From: an uncultured Alphaproteobacteria bacterium
GTDB taxonomy: Bacteria > Pseudomonadota > Alphaproteobacteria > Rhodobacterales > Rhodobacteraceae
Reading direction: 5' to 3'
Length of the DNA: 49,236 nucleotides
Assembly: GCA_902580265.1 (NCBI GenBank)
Contig: CACHJY010000009.1
Span: 1 to 49,236 of the forward strand
Shown: positions 1-8,649 of the stretch, in pieces
Layout: every line of letters begins with the position of its first letter
Position numbering within the stretch: position 1 is the stretch's first letter
The notes under the pieces: generated by a model
Told to the model about the DNA's origin: nothing
The model's input: the letters and a program-made list of their open reading frames with translations, nothing else
Database searches by the model: none
Made by a program: the position numbers and the translations under genes

Positions 1-728
1 TGCTCAATAAATTTATCAAATCCAAAAGGCATGGAAAAATACCACAGCAAGGCAAATGTAAATACTAATAAACCCGTAATTAAAATGAGTGAGGTAAGCG
101 AGCATTTTTCACCTTTATAAAAAAGTGCCCCCACGCCAATAAAAAACCACATAGCAGCAAAGTAAGGTGCTACCAAGGCTGCAGTCGCAAATAATAGACT
201 TGATATTATAACTTTTAACCGACTACTTTTTAAATAAAACATGATAGCTATCGCTGTAATTGCTAATGCATTGCTAAGTGTTGCTGGGTGTTCAACACCT
301 AAAGCAGCAAATAATGGAAAGATCATCAGGGCAACTAAATAAACGTCCGACGAAGAAGTAGTATTTAAAGCATCTTGTTTTTTAAAAAACCAAGCCAAAG
401 AAAAAGTAGAGAAGAATAGCAATTGGAAAGTAATTAGTGACATGATCTGGTAGGTGCTTTGACTGATTCCAAAAGCTTTATAAAAAAATCCAGCTACGAT
501 TGAAAAGCCGCTCGGATAAAGATAAAAAAAATCCTCTACCCCTGGATGCAAACAAGACAGACCATTTGAGAATATTCGCCCATGTTGAGCAAAGTTAATT
601 GCTGGCTCATGAAAAAATTGAAAGTCTCCAGTCGGAATGGGTAGGCCTAAGCCGTAAAGAAAAAAACAAAAAATGTTAATAATCAAAACTAAATAAATGA
701 AAGGGGAATATTTCATTTTGGTTCTCAT
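1..728 (-). CDS. Polytopic membrane protein, GT-C glycosyltransferase-like (3' end cut by window edge)
   Basis: An open frame starts at ATG 728 and stays open for 242 codons to the left edge, so the C-terminus is missing. A second in-frame ATG lies four codons in. The protein has an N-terminal membrane segment followed by a loop with acidic and aromatic residues (PTGDFQFFHEPA, then a YLYPSG motif) and at least four more hydrophobic segments. This layout resembles the GT-C fold of lipid-linked sugar transferases (ArnT/PMT-like), which carry a catalytic acidic residue in the first periplasmic loop. That assignment is inference from topology, and no family motif is decisive. The neighbouring SxtJ, carbamoyltransferase and SGNH genes fit a glycan-modification setting, but they are transcribed divergently from this gene. 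Confidence 0.55.
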   Translation of the reverse strand, partial: MRTKMKYSPFIYLVLIINIFCFFLYGLGLPIPTGDFQFFHEPAINFAQHGRIFSNGLSCLHPGVEDFFYLYPSGFSIVAGFFYKAFGISQSTYQIMSLITFQLLFFSTFSLAWFFKKQDALNTTSSSDVYLVALMIFPLFAALGVEHPATLSNALAITAIAIMFYLKSSRLKVIISSLLFATAALVAPYFAAMWFFIGVGALFYKGEKCSLTSLILITGLLVFTFALLWYFSMPFGFDKFIE

Positions 729-847
729 CCTGCTTTAGTAAAACACTGAGATCACAATATTGTAAACCGAAAATATCTAGGTAATTTACGCTTGTGTCGA
801 CATAAAAATTAAATTATATATAACAAACTTTAGAATTGGAAGTTATC

Positions 848-1246
848 ATGACAAACAGCGAAATTCCATTGCCCTCTAACGAAAGATTCGGGTACTTTTT
901 CACCCTTGTTTTTTTTGCAGTAGGCTCTTACTTTTTCGTTAAAGAGTCTTTTACTATTTCATATACTTTTATCTCTTTGGCAGTGACTACACTAGCGCTT
1001 ACACTTTTTCTCCCTGGAGCTCTTTTAGTTTTCAATAGGATGTGGTTCAGGTTTGGCATGCTGTTAAATTTTATTGTAAGCCCAATCGTGCTAGGAGCGA
1101 TATTTTTTTTGATGATAACTCCTATTGCCATAGTAACAAATTTTTTTGGTAGGGATGAACTTAAAAGTAAAAAAAAATCAGATACTTTTTGGATTTATTC
1201 AAATCCAAAGAGTCTTGCAGAGAAGTCCTTTAAAGACCAATTCTAA
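848..1246 (+). CDS. SxtJ-like small membrane protein
   Basis: This 132-residue protein has about three hydrophobic segments (roughly residues 17-35, 38-60 and 68-95). They are followed by a positively charged stretch with FFGRD and a short tail with FWIYSNPKS. The motif FNKxxSPIVLGxIFF(L)xxTPIxxxxxxFGRD is typical of SxtJ-family proteins, and here it reads as FIVSPIVLGAIFF...TPIAIVTNFFGRD. ATG 848 is preferred over an upstream TTG because GGAAG lies six bases before it. The family is named after the saxitoxin cluster and recurs beside DUF5989 mini-proteins and carbamoyltransferases, exactly as here. Its biochemical role is unknown. It is probably the first gene of the set running to the SGNH hydrolase. 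Confidence 0.7.
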   Translation: MTNSEIPLPSNERFGYFFTLVFFAVGSYFFVKESFTISYTFISLAVTTLALTLFLPGALLVFNRMWFRFGMLLNFIVSPIVLGAIFFLMITPIAIVTNFFGRDELKSKKKSDTFWIYSNPKSLAEKSFKDQF

Positions 1247-1258
1247 AAAATTCATGAA

Positions 1259-1409
1259 ATGAGTGTATTGTTTGAAATCCTAAGGTTATTAAAGTCCAAG
1301 AAAAAGCTTTGGCTTGCTCCAATAATTAATTGTAATAGTAGTCATCGGAGAGCTATTGACCTTAGCACAGGGATTTGTAATAGAACCATTCATTTATACA
1401 TTATTCTAA
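1259..1409 (+). pseudogene. DUF5989 mini-protein gene carrying a one-base frameshift
   Basis: From ATG 1259 the frame reads MSVLFEILRLLKSKKK then LWLAPII, which is the N-terminal half of a DUF5989 (SxtK-like) one-helix membrane protein. At about 1325-1329 the homologous frame shifts. The second half (IVIVVIGELL, then LAQG and PFIYTLF, stop 1407-1409) continues in another frame. The span is 151 bases, one more than 50 codons. Dropping one base gives 49 residues that align without gaps to the intact copy at 4645-4794. As written, the original frame runs on to a stop at 1418-1420 and encodes an unrelated polar tail. Either the gene is inactivated or the extra base is a sequencing or assembly error. 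It sits 11 bases before the carbamoyltransferase start. Confidence 0.8.
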
Positions 1410-1420
1410 AGGAAAGCTGA

Positions 1421-3253
1421 ATGCTTATTTTAGGAATATCCGCTTTTTACCATGATTCCGCCGCATGTTTAATAAATAATGGTGAAATTATTTCCGCAGC
1501 ACAGGAAGAACGGTTTAATCGAATAAAACACTATGCTGACTTTCCGGCTAAGTCCATAGAATTTTGTCTGCGTTACGCAAATTGCAATTATGAAGCAATT
1601 GATTTTGTAGTTTTTTACGAAAAGCCATTCTTGAAATTTGAAAGATTACTTGAGACTTATCTCGCTTTTGCTCCTAGAGGGTTCAAAAGTTTTTCGAAGG
1701 CAATGCCATTGTGGATTAAAGATAAACTTTTCCAAAAAAAAATGATTATCGATGAGCTCAAAAAAATAGATGCCTCTGTAGATTGGTCAAAAAAAACTCT
1801 TTTCTCAGAGCACCATTTAAGTCATGCAGCTAGTGCATTTTTTCCTTCTCCATTTAAATCTGCAGCGATATTGACCATGGATGGTGTTGGAGAATGGGCT
1901 ACGTCTTCTGTTGCTTTGGGTAATAATTCCGATTTGAAAGTTTTAAAAGAGATTAATTTTCCGCATTCTTTAGGATTGTTATATTCAGCTTTTACATATT
2001 ACGCAGGTTTTAAAGTAAACTCCGGAGAATACAAAGTGATGGGGTTAGCCCCCTATGGGTCACCTAAATATGTTTCCTTGATTAAGGATAATTTAATCGA
2101 AATATTAGAAGATGGCTCATTTAGACTAAATATGGAATTTTTCGATTATTGTACCGGTCTTACGATGACAAATTATAAATTTAACCAGCTTTTTGGAGCT
2201 AAACCTCGAGACCCTGAAACTAAGTTGATCCAATTTCATATGGATCTAGCAGCATCCGTGCAAAAGGTTACAGAAGAAGTGATAATTAAGATGTCAAAAC
2301 ACATAGCAAAAGAAACAAATATGGATAATCTTTGTTTGGCTGGGGGAGTGGCTTTGAATTGTGTTGCAAATGGGTTCCTACTGAAAGAAGGGATATTCAA
2401 GAGGATCTGGATACAGCCAGCCTCCGGCGATGCGGGCGGAGCAATTGGTGCCGCATTGGCATTTTATTATTCTCAGGATAACATAGAGAGAAATGTAAAC
2501 AAGAATGATGGAATGAATGGATCTTACCTTGGACCTGACTTCGGCAATCAAGAAATAGAAAAAAAACTAGTCGAAATTGGAGCCAAATATAAAAAATATG
2601 AAGAATTACCACTGGTAAAGTTGGTGTCAAGTGCTCTTAGTAAAGGGAAGGCCATTGGTTGGATGAATGGAAGAATGGAATTTGGACCAAGATCTTTAGG
2701 ATCAAGAAGTATAATTGCTGATGCCAGATCAAAAGTTATGCAAAAGAATCTAAACTTAAAAGTAAAATATAGAGAGTCTTTTAGACCTTTCGCACCCAGC
2801 ATTTTGAGAGAAGATTTATCTGAATGGTTTGATTTACATGTAGATAGTCCGTACATGTTATTAGTTGCTGATGTGGCAAAAAAGCACCAAAAGACAATGT
2901 CCACAAAGGAAAAAAAATTATTTGGTATAGATAAGCTTAATGTAGTTAGGTCTGACATACCGGCGGTCACGCATGTAGACTATTCGGCGCGTATTCAAAC
3001 AGTCCATCAACATTCCAACCCACGCTATTATAAGCTGCTTAAGGAATTTAAAAAACTTACTGGGTGTCCGGTGCTCGTAAATACTTCTTTTAATGTACGC
3101 GGAGAGCCCATAGTTTGCAGTCCAGAGGATGCTTTTAAGTGTTTTATGGGAACTGATTTAGATATCCTTGTAATTGGCGATTATGTTCTTGTTAAAGAAG
3201 AACAAGACGATCATCTGAATGAAAATTATAAAGATAAATATGAGCTTGATTAG
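1421..3253 (+). CDS. Carbamoyltransferase, NodU/CmcH (TobZ) family
   Basis: At 610 residues this has the usual length of the family. It transfers a carbamoyl group, made from carbamoyl phosphate and ATP, to a hydroxyl group on a sugar or secondary metabolite. The N-terminal Kae1-like domain starts with GISAFYHDSAACL and carries the metal-site histidines in EHHLSHAASAFF (about residues 130-141). GEYKVMGLAPYG and LAGGVALNCVANG follow. The C-terminal YrdC-like carbamoyl-adenylate part shows MEFGPRSLGSRSI (about 418-430), RESFRPFAPS and VLVNTSFNVRGEPIV (about 550). All expected motifs are present, so it should be active. The acceptor cannot be told from sequence. The flanking SxtJ/DUF5989 and SGNH genes form a conserved-looking cassette. 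Confidence 0.92.
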   Translation: MLILGISAFYHDSAACLINNGEIISAAQEERFNRIKHYADFPAKSIEFCLRYANCNYEAIDFVVFYEKPFLKFERLLETYLAFAPRGFKSFSKAMPLWIKDKLFQKKMIIDELKKIDASVDWSKKTLFSEHHLSHAASAFFPSPFKSAAILTMDGVGEWATSSVALGNNSDLKVLKEINFPHSLGLLYSAFTYYAGFKVNSGEYKVMGLAPYGSPKYVSLIKDNLIEILEDGSFRLNMEFFDYCTGLTMTNYKFNQLFGAKPRDPETKLIQFHMDLAASVQKVTEEVIIKMSKHIAKETNMDNLCLAGGVALNCVANGFLLKEGIFKRIWIQPASGDAGGAIGAALAFYYSQDNIERNVNKNDGMNGSYLGPDFGNQEIEKKLVEIGAKYKKYEELPLVKLVSSALSKGKAIGWMNGRMEFGPRSLGSRSIIADARSKVMQKNLNLKVKYRESFRPFAPSILREDLSEWFDLHVDSPYMLLVADVAKKHQKTMSTKEKKLFGIDKLNVVRSDIPAVTHVDYSARIQTVHQHSNPRYYKLLKEFKKLTGCPVLVNTSFNVRGEPIVCSPEDAFKCFMGTDLDILVIGDYVLVKEEQDDHLNENYKDKYELD

Positions 3254-3290
3254 CATTTTTTATGCACTTAAGGGGTGAGTAAATATAGCG

Positions 3291-4424
3291 ATGATCAAAA
3301 TAAAGCTTTTAAAACTCATTTCAATTAATTTCTTGTTGGTAATTGTATTTTTTAGTATTGCAGAGTTGGTGGCTAGGTTGTTCGTGGCATATCAGGATGA
3401 AAGCACAGTGTATGGTTTTATTCAAACAAAACCTTTACCATTTAAAAATGATCCTGATTTCGATCTTATAGTTAAACAATTTGATGGTAGCTGTAAAAAT
3501 AAGGTTGCGAAGATTATCTATACTGGAAAATTTCCTTATTTTGAAGATAGTTGGTCATGTGGTGGGGTCAACTTTATACAAGGGGTGCGACGGACTTTGC
3601 CGGAAGCTAATAGCTTTTCAGCACAAAATAAAATATTGATGTTTGGAGGCTCTGTCCTGTGGTCGCCTGGAGTTATTGATAAAAATACAATTCCAAGTTT
3701 TCTACAAAATGGTCTTATAGATAAATCATATGAAGTTAAGAATTATGGCTTTTCATCTGTCGTAGCAAAACAACAGCTAGAAAAACTAAAAACTGTGGAT
3801 ATCTCTAAGAGCGATTTGGTCATATTTTATGACGGCTTTAATGATTTTTGGCAATCCTCAATGTATGGAAATCCTCATGGAACAATTATTGGATATAATT
3901 TGCAGAATAAAAATGCTGTACTGATAACTAATGCAAAGTTTTGGCTTTCTAGTAACCTTGCTCTTTATAATTTGCTTGCGCAGATTAAGAATATGAATAA
4001 GAAAACAACAGATCCAAGAAAAATCTGCTCTGTTTCTAGCGCTTTAGCGACCAGAAATGCTTCAGAGTATTGGAAAGTTTATGTCGATTATATACTAGAA
4101 GCGAAAGCTTATACTCAGGGAAAAGGGGCAAAGTTTTTTCATATTCTTCATCCAACTCTTTTTTCTTATGATAATCTCACTACATATGAAAAAAGTTTAC
4201 GAAAACTGAGGGCCTGTTTTATAGAAGCAAAACCAGCTTACGATGTTTACTATAATAATGTGTCCAATTTTTTTAAAGACATGCCGTGGCATCTCAATCT
4301 TTCTGATGAGTTGAAGAACCAGGATTTGTATTTTGACCATGCACACCTTGCACCTAAAGGAAACCAACTTCTTTCAGAAAAAATTCTTAATGATAAAAAT
4401 TTTTTGAAAATGATTTCAGAGTAA
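3291..4424 (+). CDS. SGNH/GDSL-type hydrolase with N-terminal membrane anchor
   Basis: The 377-residue protein starts with one hydrophobic helix (about residues 9-28), so it is either secreted or anchored with the catalytic part outside the cytoplasm. SGNH blocks can be recognised: GGSVLW with the candidate nucleophile Ser (about residue 119), the Gly and Asn blocks in YGFSS and YDGFNDFW (about 179-186), and the C-terminal Asp-x-x-His block in FDHAHLAPKG (about 347-356). These enzymes hydrolyse or transfer acyl esters, often acetyl groups on polysaccharides. The gene lies 37 bases after the carbamoyltransferase on the same strand and is probably co-transcribed. The substrate is unknown. Confidence 0.8.
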   Translation: MIKIKLLKLISINFLLVIVFFSIAELVARLFVAYQDESTVYGFIQTKPLPFKNDPDFDLIVKQFDGSCKNKVAKIIYTGKFPYFEDSWSCGGVNFIQGVRRTLPEANSFSAQNKILMFGGSVLWSPGVIDKNTIPSFLQNGLIDKSYEVKNYGFSSVVAKQQLEKLKTVDISKSDLVIFYDGFNDFWQSSMYGNPHGTIIGYNLQNKNAVLITNAKFWLSSNLALYNLLAQIKNMNKKTTDPRKICSVSSALATRNASEYWKVYVDYILEAKAYTQGKGAKFFHILHPTLFSYDNLTTYEKSLRKLRACFIEAKPAYDVYYNNVSNFFKDMPWHLNLSDELKNQDLYFDHAHLAPKGNQLLSEKILNDKNFLKMISE

Positions 4425-4644
4425 AGTTTGATAAAAATTTTTAGCTTTCTATCGCGCAGGTAGCAAATTGTTTTCCAAAAGACTAATTTGAATATTGGAG
4501 TATGTTTAAGCAATTTAGAAAAAGAGGAATAAGTTTTATTAAAACACAGAAGTCTTATGATTAACTGCCATTGGTTTGAAGTGTGTTAGCTAAAAATTTA
4601 GATTAAATTGGTTTTGTCACCAAATATGTAAGTTATTTGATCTT

Positions 4645-4794
4645 TTAAAAAAGGGTGTATATGAAAGGCGCAACAACTGAGCCTTGAGCCACAAATAGCA
4701 GTCCTCCAATAATAATCATTACAATAATCAGAGGAGCAAGCCACATCTTTTGTCTTGCCTTTAAAAACTTAAGTATTTCTACCAATAGCGTCAT
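4645..4794 (-). CDS. DUF5989 mini-protein, intact copy
   Basis: A 49-residue frame runs from ATG 4794 to TAA 4645. It starts MTLLVEILKFLKARQK, continues WLAPLI, then has a hydrophobic helix with IIIGGLLFVAQG, and ends PFIYTLF, the hallmark C-terminus of DUF5989 (SxtK-like). It is a single-span membrane protein with a basic, amphipathic N-terminus. It lies 126 bases downstream of the methyltransferase on the same strand and converges on the SGNH hydrolase gene. It aligns without gaps to the frameshifted copy at 1259-1409, so it could replace that copy's function. The family has no known activity. It was recognised from sequence pattern and context. Confidence 0.8.
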   Translation of the reverse strand: MTLLVEILKFLKARQKMWLAPLIIVMIIIGGLLFVAQGSVVAPFIYTLF

Positions 4795-4920
4795 TAGTTT
4801 TAAAGAATATTTGTATTATGAACAATATCTTTGTTTTATTTAAAAAACGCATAAAAGACAAGAATTAATCCAGTACAATCTCAAAAAAATGTTTCACTAA
4901 TTAAAAAGTTGTAGAGCTCA

Positions 4921-5907
4921 CTAAATGGCTTTTTTCCCAATTATCACAAAAAAACCGCCTTCTCTTATTTGGTTGGAATTAAAAGTGAGTAATGGCTCTA
5001 TGAGTCGCAGTCTCATAGAAGTAGGTCTGTCTCTTGGACAAAAAAGCTTATCACTCTTCTGGAAGTCAAAAGGGATAGAATTGACATACTTTATTCCGCA
5101 ATCATCAAACCATTTAATTAATTCAAGAAGTGTATGACTAGTCTCGTGGGGATTGAAAAATTGATCCATCTTCCATGCAGTTTTCTTTTCTTTATTTTTC
5201 ATCGTTCTTAAAGTTTTATCAAAAAAACGTATATTATCTCCTAAGTAGGGTGAAACAGCCTGCTTTAAATTAGTCATCAATCTGCCATATTTGTGGTACA
5301 AACCAATAATAATGTGCCCTCCCGGTTTCAGGTGATCTGTTAGGTTCGCAAAAGCCAATTTTGCATCTTTTGTATGATGTAGAACTCCATTACTTACAAT
5401 ACAATCAAAATAATTTTTTTTGAAAATCAAGTTAAAAACATTCATTCTGCTAAAGAAGACTTGTTCTCTTTTATTCTCTTGTCGAAACTTTTCACCCAAC
5501 TTAAGGGAACCCTTTGATATATCGACACCATGTACTTTTCGATTAAATCTACTCAGATATAATGACAGCTGACCTGTTCCACACCCCAGCTCTAATATTT
5601 TACTATTGTATGGAAGTTCGCTATCTAGCATTTTAGTAAATAGACTTCTTGACCCTTTGTCTAGTAAAGCAGAAAAATCATCGAAATCATCGTAATTTGG
5701 GAAAAGAACTTCGTTATAAAATTTACTTTGAGTATTGGTTATTTGAGAATCATCATCTAAAAAAAAGTCAGGAATATTGGTCTCATCGAGAAAGTTGAAA
5801 CAAAGTTTTTTGGACGAAAAAACTAATTGTTTCTCATCCAGTTTGAATGGGGAGTTAGAATTATTGTCCCATAAAGCTTCTGTCGACTGATGTTTCCAAC
5901 GGTGCAA
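4921..5907 (-). CDS. Class I SAM-dependent methyltransferase
   Basis: The 328-residue protein has a Methyltransf_11/25-like domain. Motif I is ILELGCGTGQLS (about residues 104-115), the acidic ribose-binding loop is VHGVDIS, and the later motif is DCIVSNGVLHHT followed by LKPGGHIIIGLYHKYG. The roughly 100-residue N-terminal part holds acidic and aromatic stretches (PNYDDFDDFSALLDKG), and the C-terminal part mentions no known motif. The LYHKYGRL pattern is typical of bacterial methyltransferases found in polysaccharide and natural-product loci. The methyl acceptor is unknown. The DUF5989 mini-gene follows on the same strand. Confidence 0.8.
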   Translation of the reverse strand: MHRWKHQSTEALWDNNSNSPFKLDEKQLVFSSKKLCFNFLDETNIPDFFLDDDSQITNTQSKFYNEVLFPNYDDFDDFSALLDKGSRSLFTKMLDSELPYNSKILELGCGTGQLSLYLSRFNRKVHGVDISKGSLKLGEKFRQENKREQVFFSRMNVFNLIFKKNYFDCIVSNGVLHHTKDAKLAFANLTDHLKPGGHIIIGLYHKYGRLMTNLKQAVSPYLGDNIRFFDKTLRTMKNKEKKTAWKMDQFFNPHETSHTLLELIKWFDDCGIKYVNSIPFDFQKSDKLFCPRDRPTSMRLRLIEPLLTFNSNQIREGGFFVIIGKKAI

Positions 5908-6062
5908 AGTACTATCTCCAAAAATGTATGTTCTGATAATGCAAAAATCTATAAGATGTCAATCTGTTTTTATTATACTGATAGTGATATAAATAAGCGT
6001 ATTGCCCAAAAAAAAATTGATAACTTGAAATAACATTTTAATAATTTACATTTAACCTTACA

Positions 6063-6972
6063 ATGCCGCTGATTTTAAACAACATATTTATTTATTCTGG
6101 TATCCTACTATTCGCGTTCTTGTTTTTGGTCGGTCTAAACGACTTCTCTTTCTCAATAAATTACCTAGATTTAGAGTCTATTGATACAAGACTTTTGGTA
6201 ATGTTTCTACTTGCGGAGCCCCATTTTGCTATGACTCTCCCGCTTTTGTATGGATACCGGAAAAACTTTTCTGTACAACCGCTAATATATATATATGTAC
6301 CCGCTGCGATAATTTTAGCTGCTGCGGTATTATTCTTTTATAAATCTTCGTTTTTTTTTTCTCGTTTTTTTAATCGCCAATGTTTATCATGTAAATAGAC
6401 AGTCCGTCGGCTTTTTGAGACTTCAAGCAAAGGTACCTGTAAATTTGATCAAAGTTTATGAGGTAAATCTTCATTTGCTAACTATACTCTGTCTTTACTT
6501 TGCTCTTATTCAGAAAAATCATAGCTTTGTAATCGCTGCGATTATCCTTTTTGTAAGCGCCGTCTCAATGACTGGTTTAATTAAAGCATTTAGAAAATCT
6601 TACCCTAGTGTTCGAGAGCTTTTTGTTTTAATACAAGGCTATTTCATTTTTTTGCCAATCGTTATTTTTGAAGATATACTTTTAGCTTTTGCAGTTGGAA
6701 TAAGCATTCATTATCTGCAATATTTATCGATCTCTTGGAACGTATTAAGGAAGGGGTTTGGGTTCAAAATTTTGCCTCTAATTCTTATTCTTTTAGTGTA
6801 TTCAATTTTTTCTACTGGTGCTTTAGGTGGTTTCCTTACAACTGAGAAAATATCTTTAATTGTGTTCATACCTACATTGATCCAACTTTTGCATTTCTAT
6901 TATGATGGCTTTATTTGGAAACGTTCGGATCAATTGGTGGCTAAAACAATGTCAAGGGCACTTTCGACTTGA
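6063..6972 (+). pseudogene. Polytopic membrane protein gene, frame broken at a T10 tract
   Basis: Translation from ATG 6063 gives a membrane protein with LLAEPHFAMTLPLLYGY. It loses its frame in a run of ten T at 6351-6360 and stops at 6398. With nine T the frame continues as FFFLVFLIANVYHVNRQS and onward through five or so more membrane segments to a stop at 6972. That gives 302 residues ending near LLHFYYDGFIWKRSDQ. Both halves are hydrophobic and continuous in style, and the HVNRQSVGFLRL motif spans the junction, so this is one gene. I do not recognise the family. The shift may be a real mutation, slippage at the tract, or a homopolymer sequencing error. Confidence 0.75.
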
Positions 6973-7010
6973 CCTAACGCTTTATCAAGCGCCAGATTAG
7001 GTCTCTTTTT
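6971..7010 (+). terminator. Probable rho-independent terminator
   Basis: GACCTAA (6971-6977) pairs with TTAGGTC (6997-7003), with a possible inner CGCTT/AAGCG pairing, and TCTTTTT follows. The stem overlaps the stop codon of the preceding membrane protein gene. Confidence 0.6.
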
Positions 7011-7172
7011 GAAAAAAATTTATTTTAGGGCAAGTAATGGATTTGACGTACAACGAGTTTTTCTAGATTAGAAAAATACTACTATGCAAGTCTTTATCGT
7101 CAAAATTTACTGTATAAAACTCCTTTGTTGTGAGAAAATAGTGTTTGGATTTACTAAAAGGGGATAAATCAT

Positions 7173-7943
7173 ATGAATAAAAAAGCACCAGCGCTACTGG
7201 AGAGCGGATCAATAACAAAAGAGGAATGGAACACACGTGTCGATTTAGCTGCTTGCTATAGACTTATGGCACATTTTGGTATGGATGACCTGATTTATAA
7301 TCACATCTCTGCTAGAGTTCCGGGTCCTGATGAACATTTTCTTTTGAACCCTTTTGGGTTACTTTATGAAGAAATAACCGCTTCAAACCTTGTAAAAGTT
7401 GATTTAGATGGAAAAATAATCTCTGAGACAACAGACAAAATAAATCCTGCGGGGTTTGTCATACATTCATGTATTCATAGAGAAAGACCAGAGATGCATT
7501 GTGTAATTCATACACATACACCTGCAGGTGTCGGCGTGTCATGTCAAGAAGAAGGACTGCTGCCTTTGAGCCAAACAGGGCTCCTCTATAAAGACTTAAT
7601 TGGATATCATGAATATGAAGGACTTGCTTTAAACTTAGATGAACAAAAAAGGTTAGTTAAAGATTTAGGGAAAAATAAACAACTACTTATTTTAAAAAAT
7701 CATGGCTTACTCACGTGTGGTCGAACAATACCTGAAGCCTTTATTATGATGTACTATTTTGAGCAGGCTTGTAGGATCCAGATAGCTGCACAGGCAGGAA
7801 GTAATGTTAGTTTGCCTAAACCTGAAGTCCAAGACTTGGTACATCAACAGGCAATGAAAGGCTTTGGATCTAAGCTTGGAGAAATGGAGTTCACTGCGCT
7901 AAAGCGAAGATTATCACGAATGGGATCTGATCACGAATTGTAA
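7173..7943 (+). CDS. Class II aldolase/adducin family protein
   Basis: This 256-residue zinc aldolase-like protein has the metal-binding histidines in CVIHTHTPAG (about residues 110-119) and KNHGLLTCG (about 174-182), and the phosphate/carboxylate-binding HISARVPG near residue 47. The family includes fuculose-phosphate aldolase-like enzymes and many uncharacterised aldolase/decarboxylases. The exact substrate is open. The start ATG has a good AAAAGGGG site upstream. It converges on the nitroreductase gene and looks like a single-gene unit. Confidence 0.85.
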   Translation: MNKKAPALLESGSITKEEWNTRVDLAACYRLMAHFGMDDLIYNHISARVPGPDEHFLLNPFGLLYEEITASNLVKVDLDGKIISETTDKINPAGFVIHSCIHRERPEMHCVIHTHTPAGVGVSCQEEGLLPLSQTGLLYKDLIGYHEYEGLALNLDEQKRLVKDLGKNKQLLILKNHGLLTCGRTIPEAFIMMYYFEQACRIQIAAQAGSNVSLPKPEVQDLVHQQAMKGFGSKLGEMEFTALKRRLSRMGSDHEL

Positions 7944-7956
7944 GAAAAGAATAATA

Positions 7957-8649
7957 TCAATCAAGAAAGGTTGTAAAATCATCCACTAATACACGTTCGC
8001 TCACTAATGTGTTTTCAGGTGCCTTTGCAGCGTAACCCAAAGACATTCCTGATATTATTATTTCTTCATCGGGAATATTTAGCACTTTGTGCACAATATG
8101 CCCAAACTCACACCACGCTTGTTGAGGGCATGTCTCTAGACCTTTTCCCCTTGCAAGTATCATAACATTCTGCATAAACATACCAACGTCTAACCACGAA
8201 CCGTACAAGAGATTTCGATCCATCCTAAAAAATAGCCCTACAGGAGCACCAAAAAATTCGAAGTTACGTAATCCGGCAGCTTTTCTTGCAGGGTAATCAT
8301 CTCTCTTTATTCCATATAGTTCATAGAGTGCATAACCAACCGCTCTTTTCCTAGATATGTAAGGTTCTTTAAGTTGAGATGGCATGTATTCATATTCCAA
8401 CTTAGCATTGTCCGTATTAGCAGCCTCTAAAACGGCCTTGGTTAATTGTTTCTTTGTTCTACCTGTCACACATGTCACTTTCCATGGCTGTGTATTAGTA
8501 CCAGAAGGCGCTCTTGACGCGTTTCTTATTATATCCTTAACAATTTCAATGCTTACGGTGTCGGGAAGAAAGTTTCTTTTTGAGGATCTCTCACTGACAA
8601 TTTTTCTTATCATATGATCTAAGGAAGGTAAATCATTAGTATTATTCAT
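7957..8649 (-). CDS. Nitroreductase family flavoprotein
   Basis: The FMN-dependent NAD(P)H oxidoreductase family is shown by ERSSKRNFLPD, RNASRAPSGTNTQPW, the SWLDVGMFMQNVMILARGKGLETCPQ helix region, and SGMSLGYA near the end. ATG 8649 gives 230 residues and is preferred to an in-frame ATG 31 codons upstream, because that would overlap the neighbour deeply. From 8649 it overlaps the acyl-CoA ligase stop by only 8 bases, which suggests translational coupling. The substrate is unknown. Linkage to an acyl-CoA ligase suggests a small catabolic unit. Confidence 0.85.
   Translation of the reverse strand: MNNTNDLPSLDHMIRKIVSERSSKRNFLPDTVSIEIVKDIIRNASRAPSGTNTQPWKVTCVTGRTKKQLTKAVLEAANTDNAKLEYEYMPSQLKEPYISRKRAVGYALYELYGIKRDDYPARKAAGLRNFEFFGAPVGLFFRMDRNLLYGSWLDVGMFMQNVMILARGKGLETCPQQAWCEFGHIVHKVLNIPDEEIIISGMSLGYAAKAPENTLVSERVLVDDFTTFLD

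Noticed and set aside
2397..2970. Minus-strand open frames inside the carbamoyltransferase gene
   Set aside because: They are low-complexity shadows with no ribosome site; the plus-strand gene carries all conserved motifs. The same applies to other antisense frames within the bch and crt genes.
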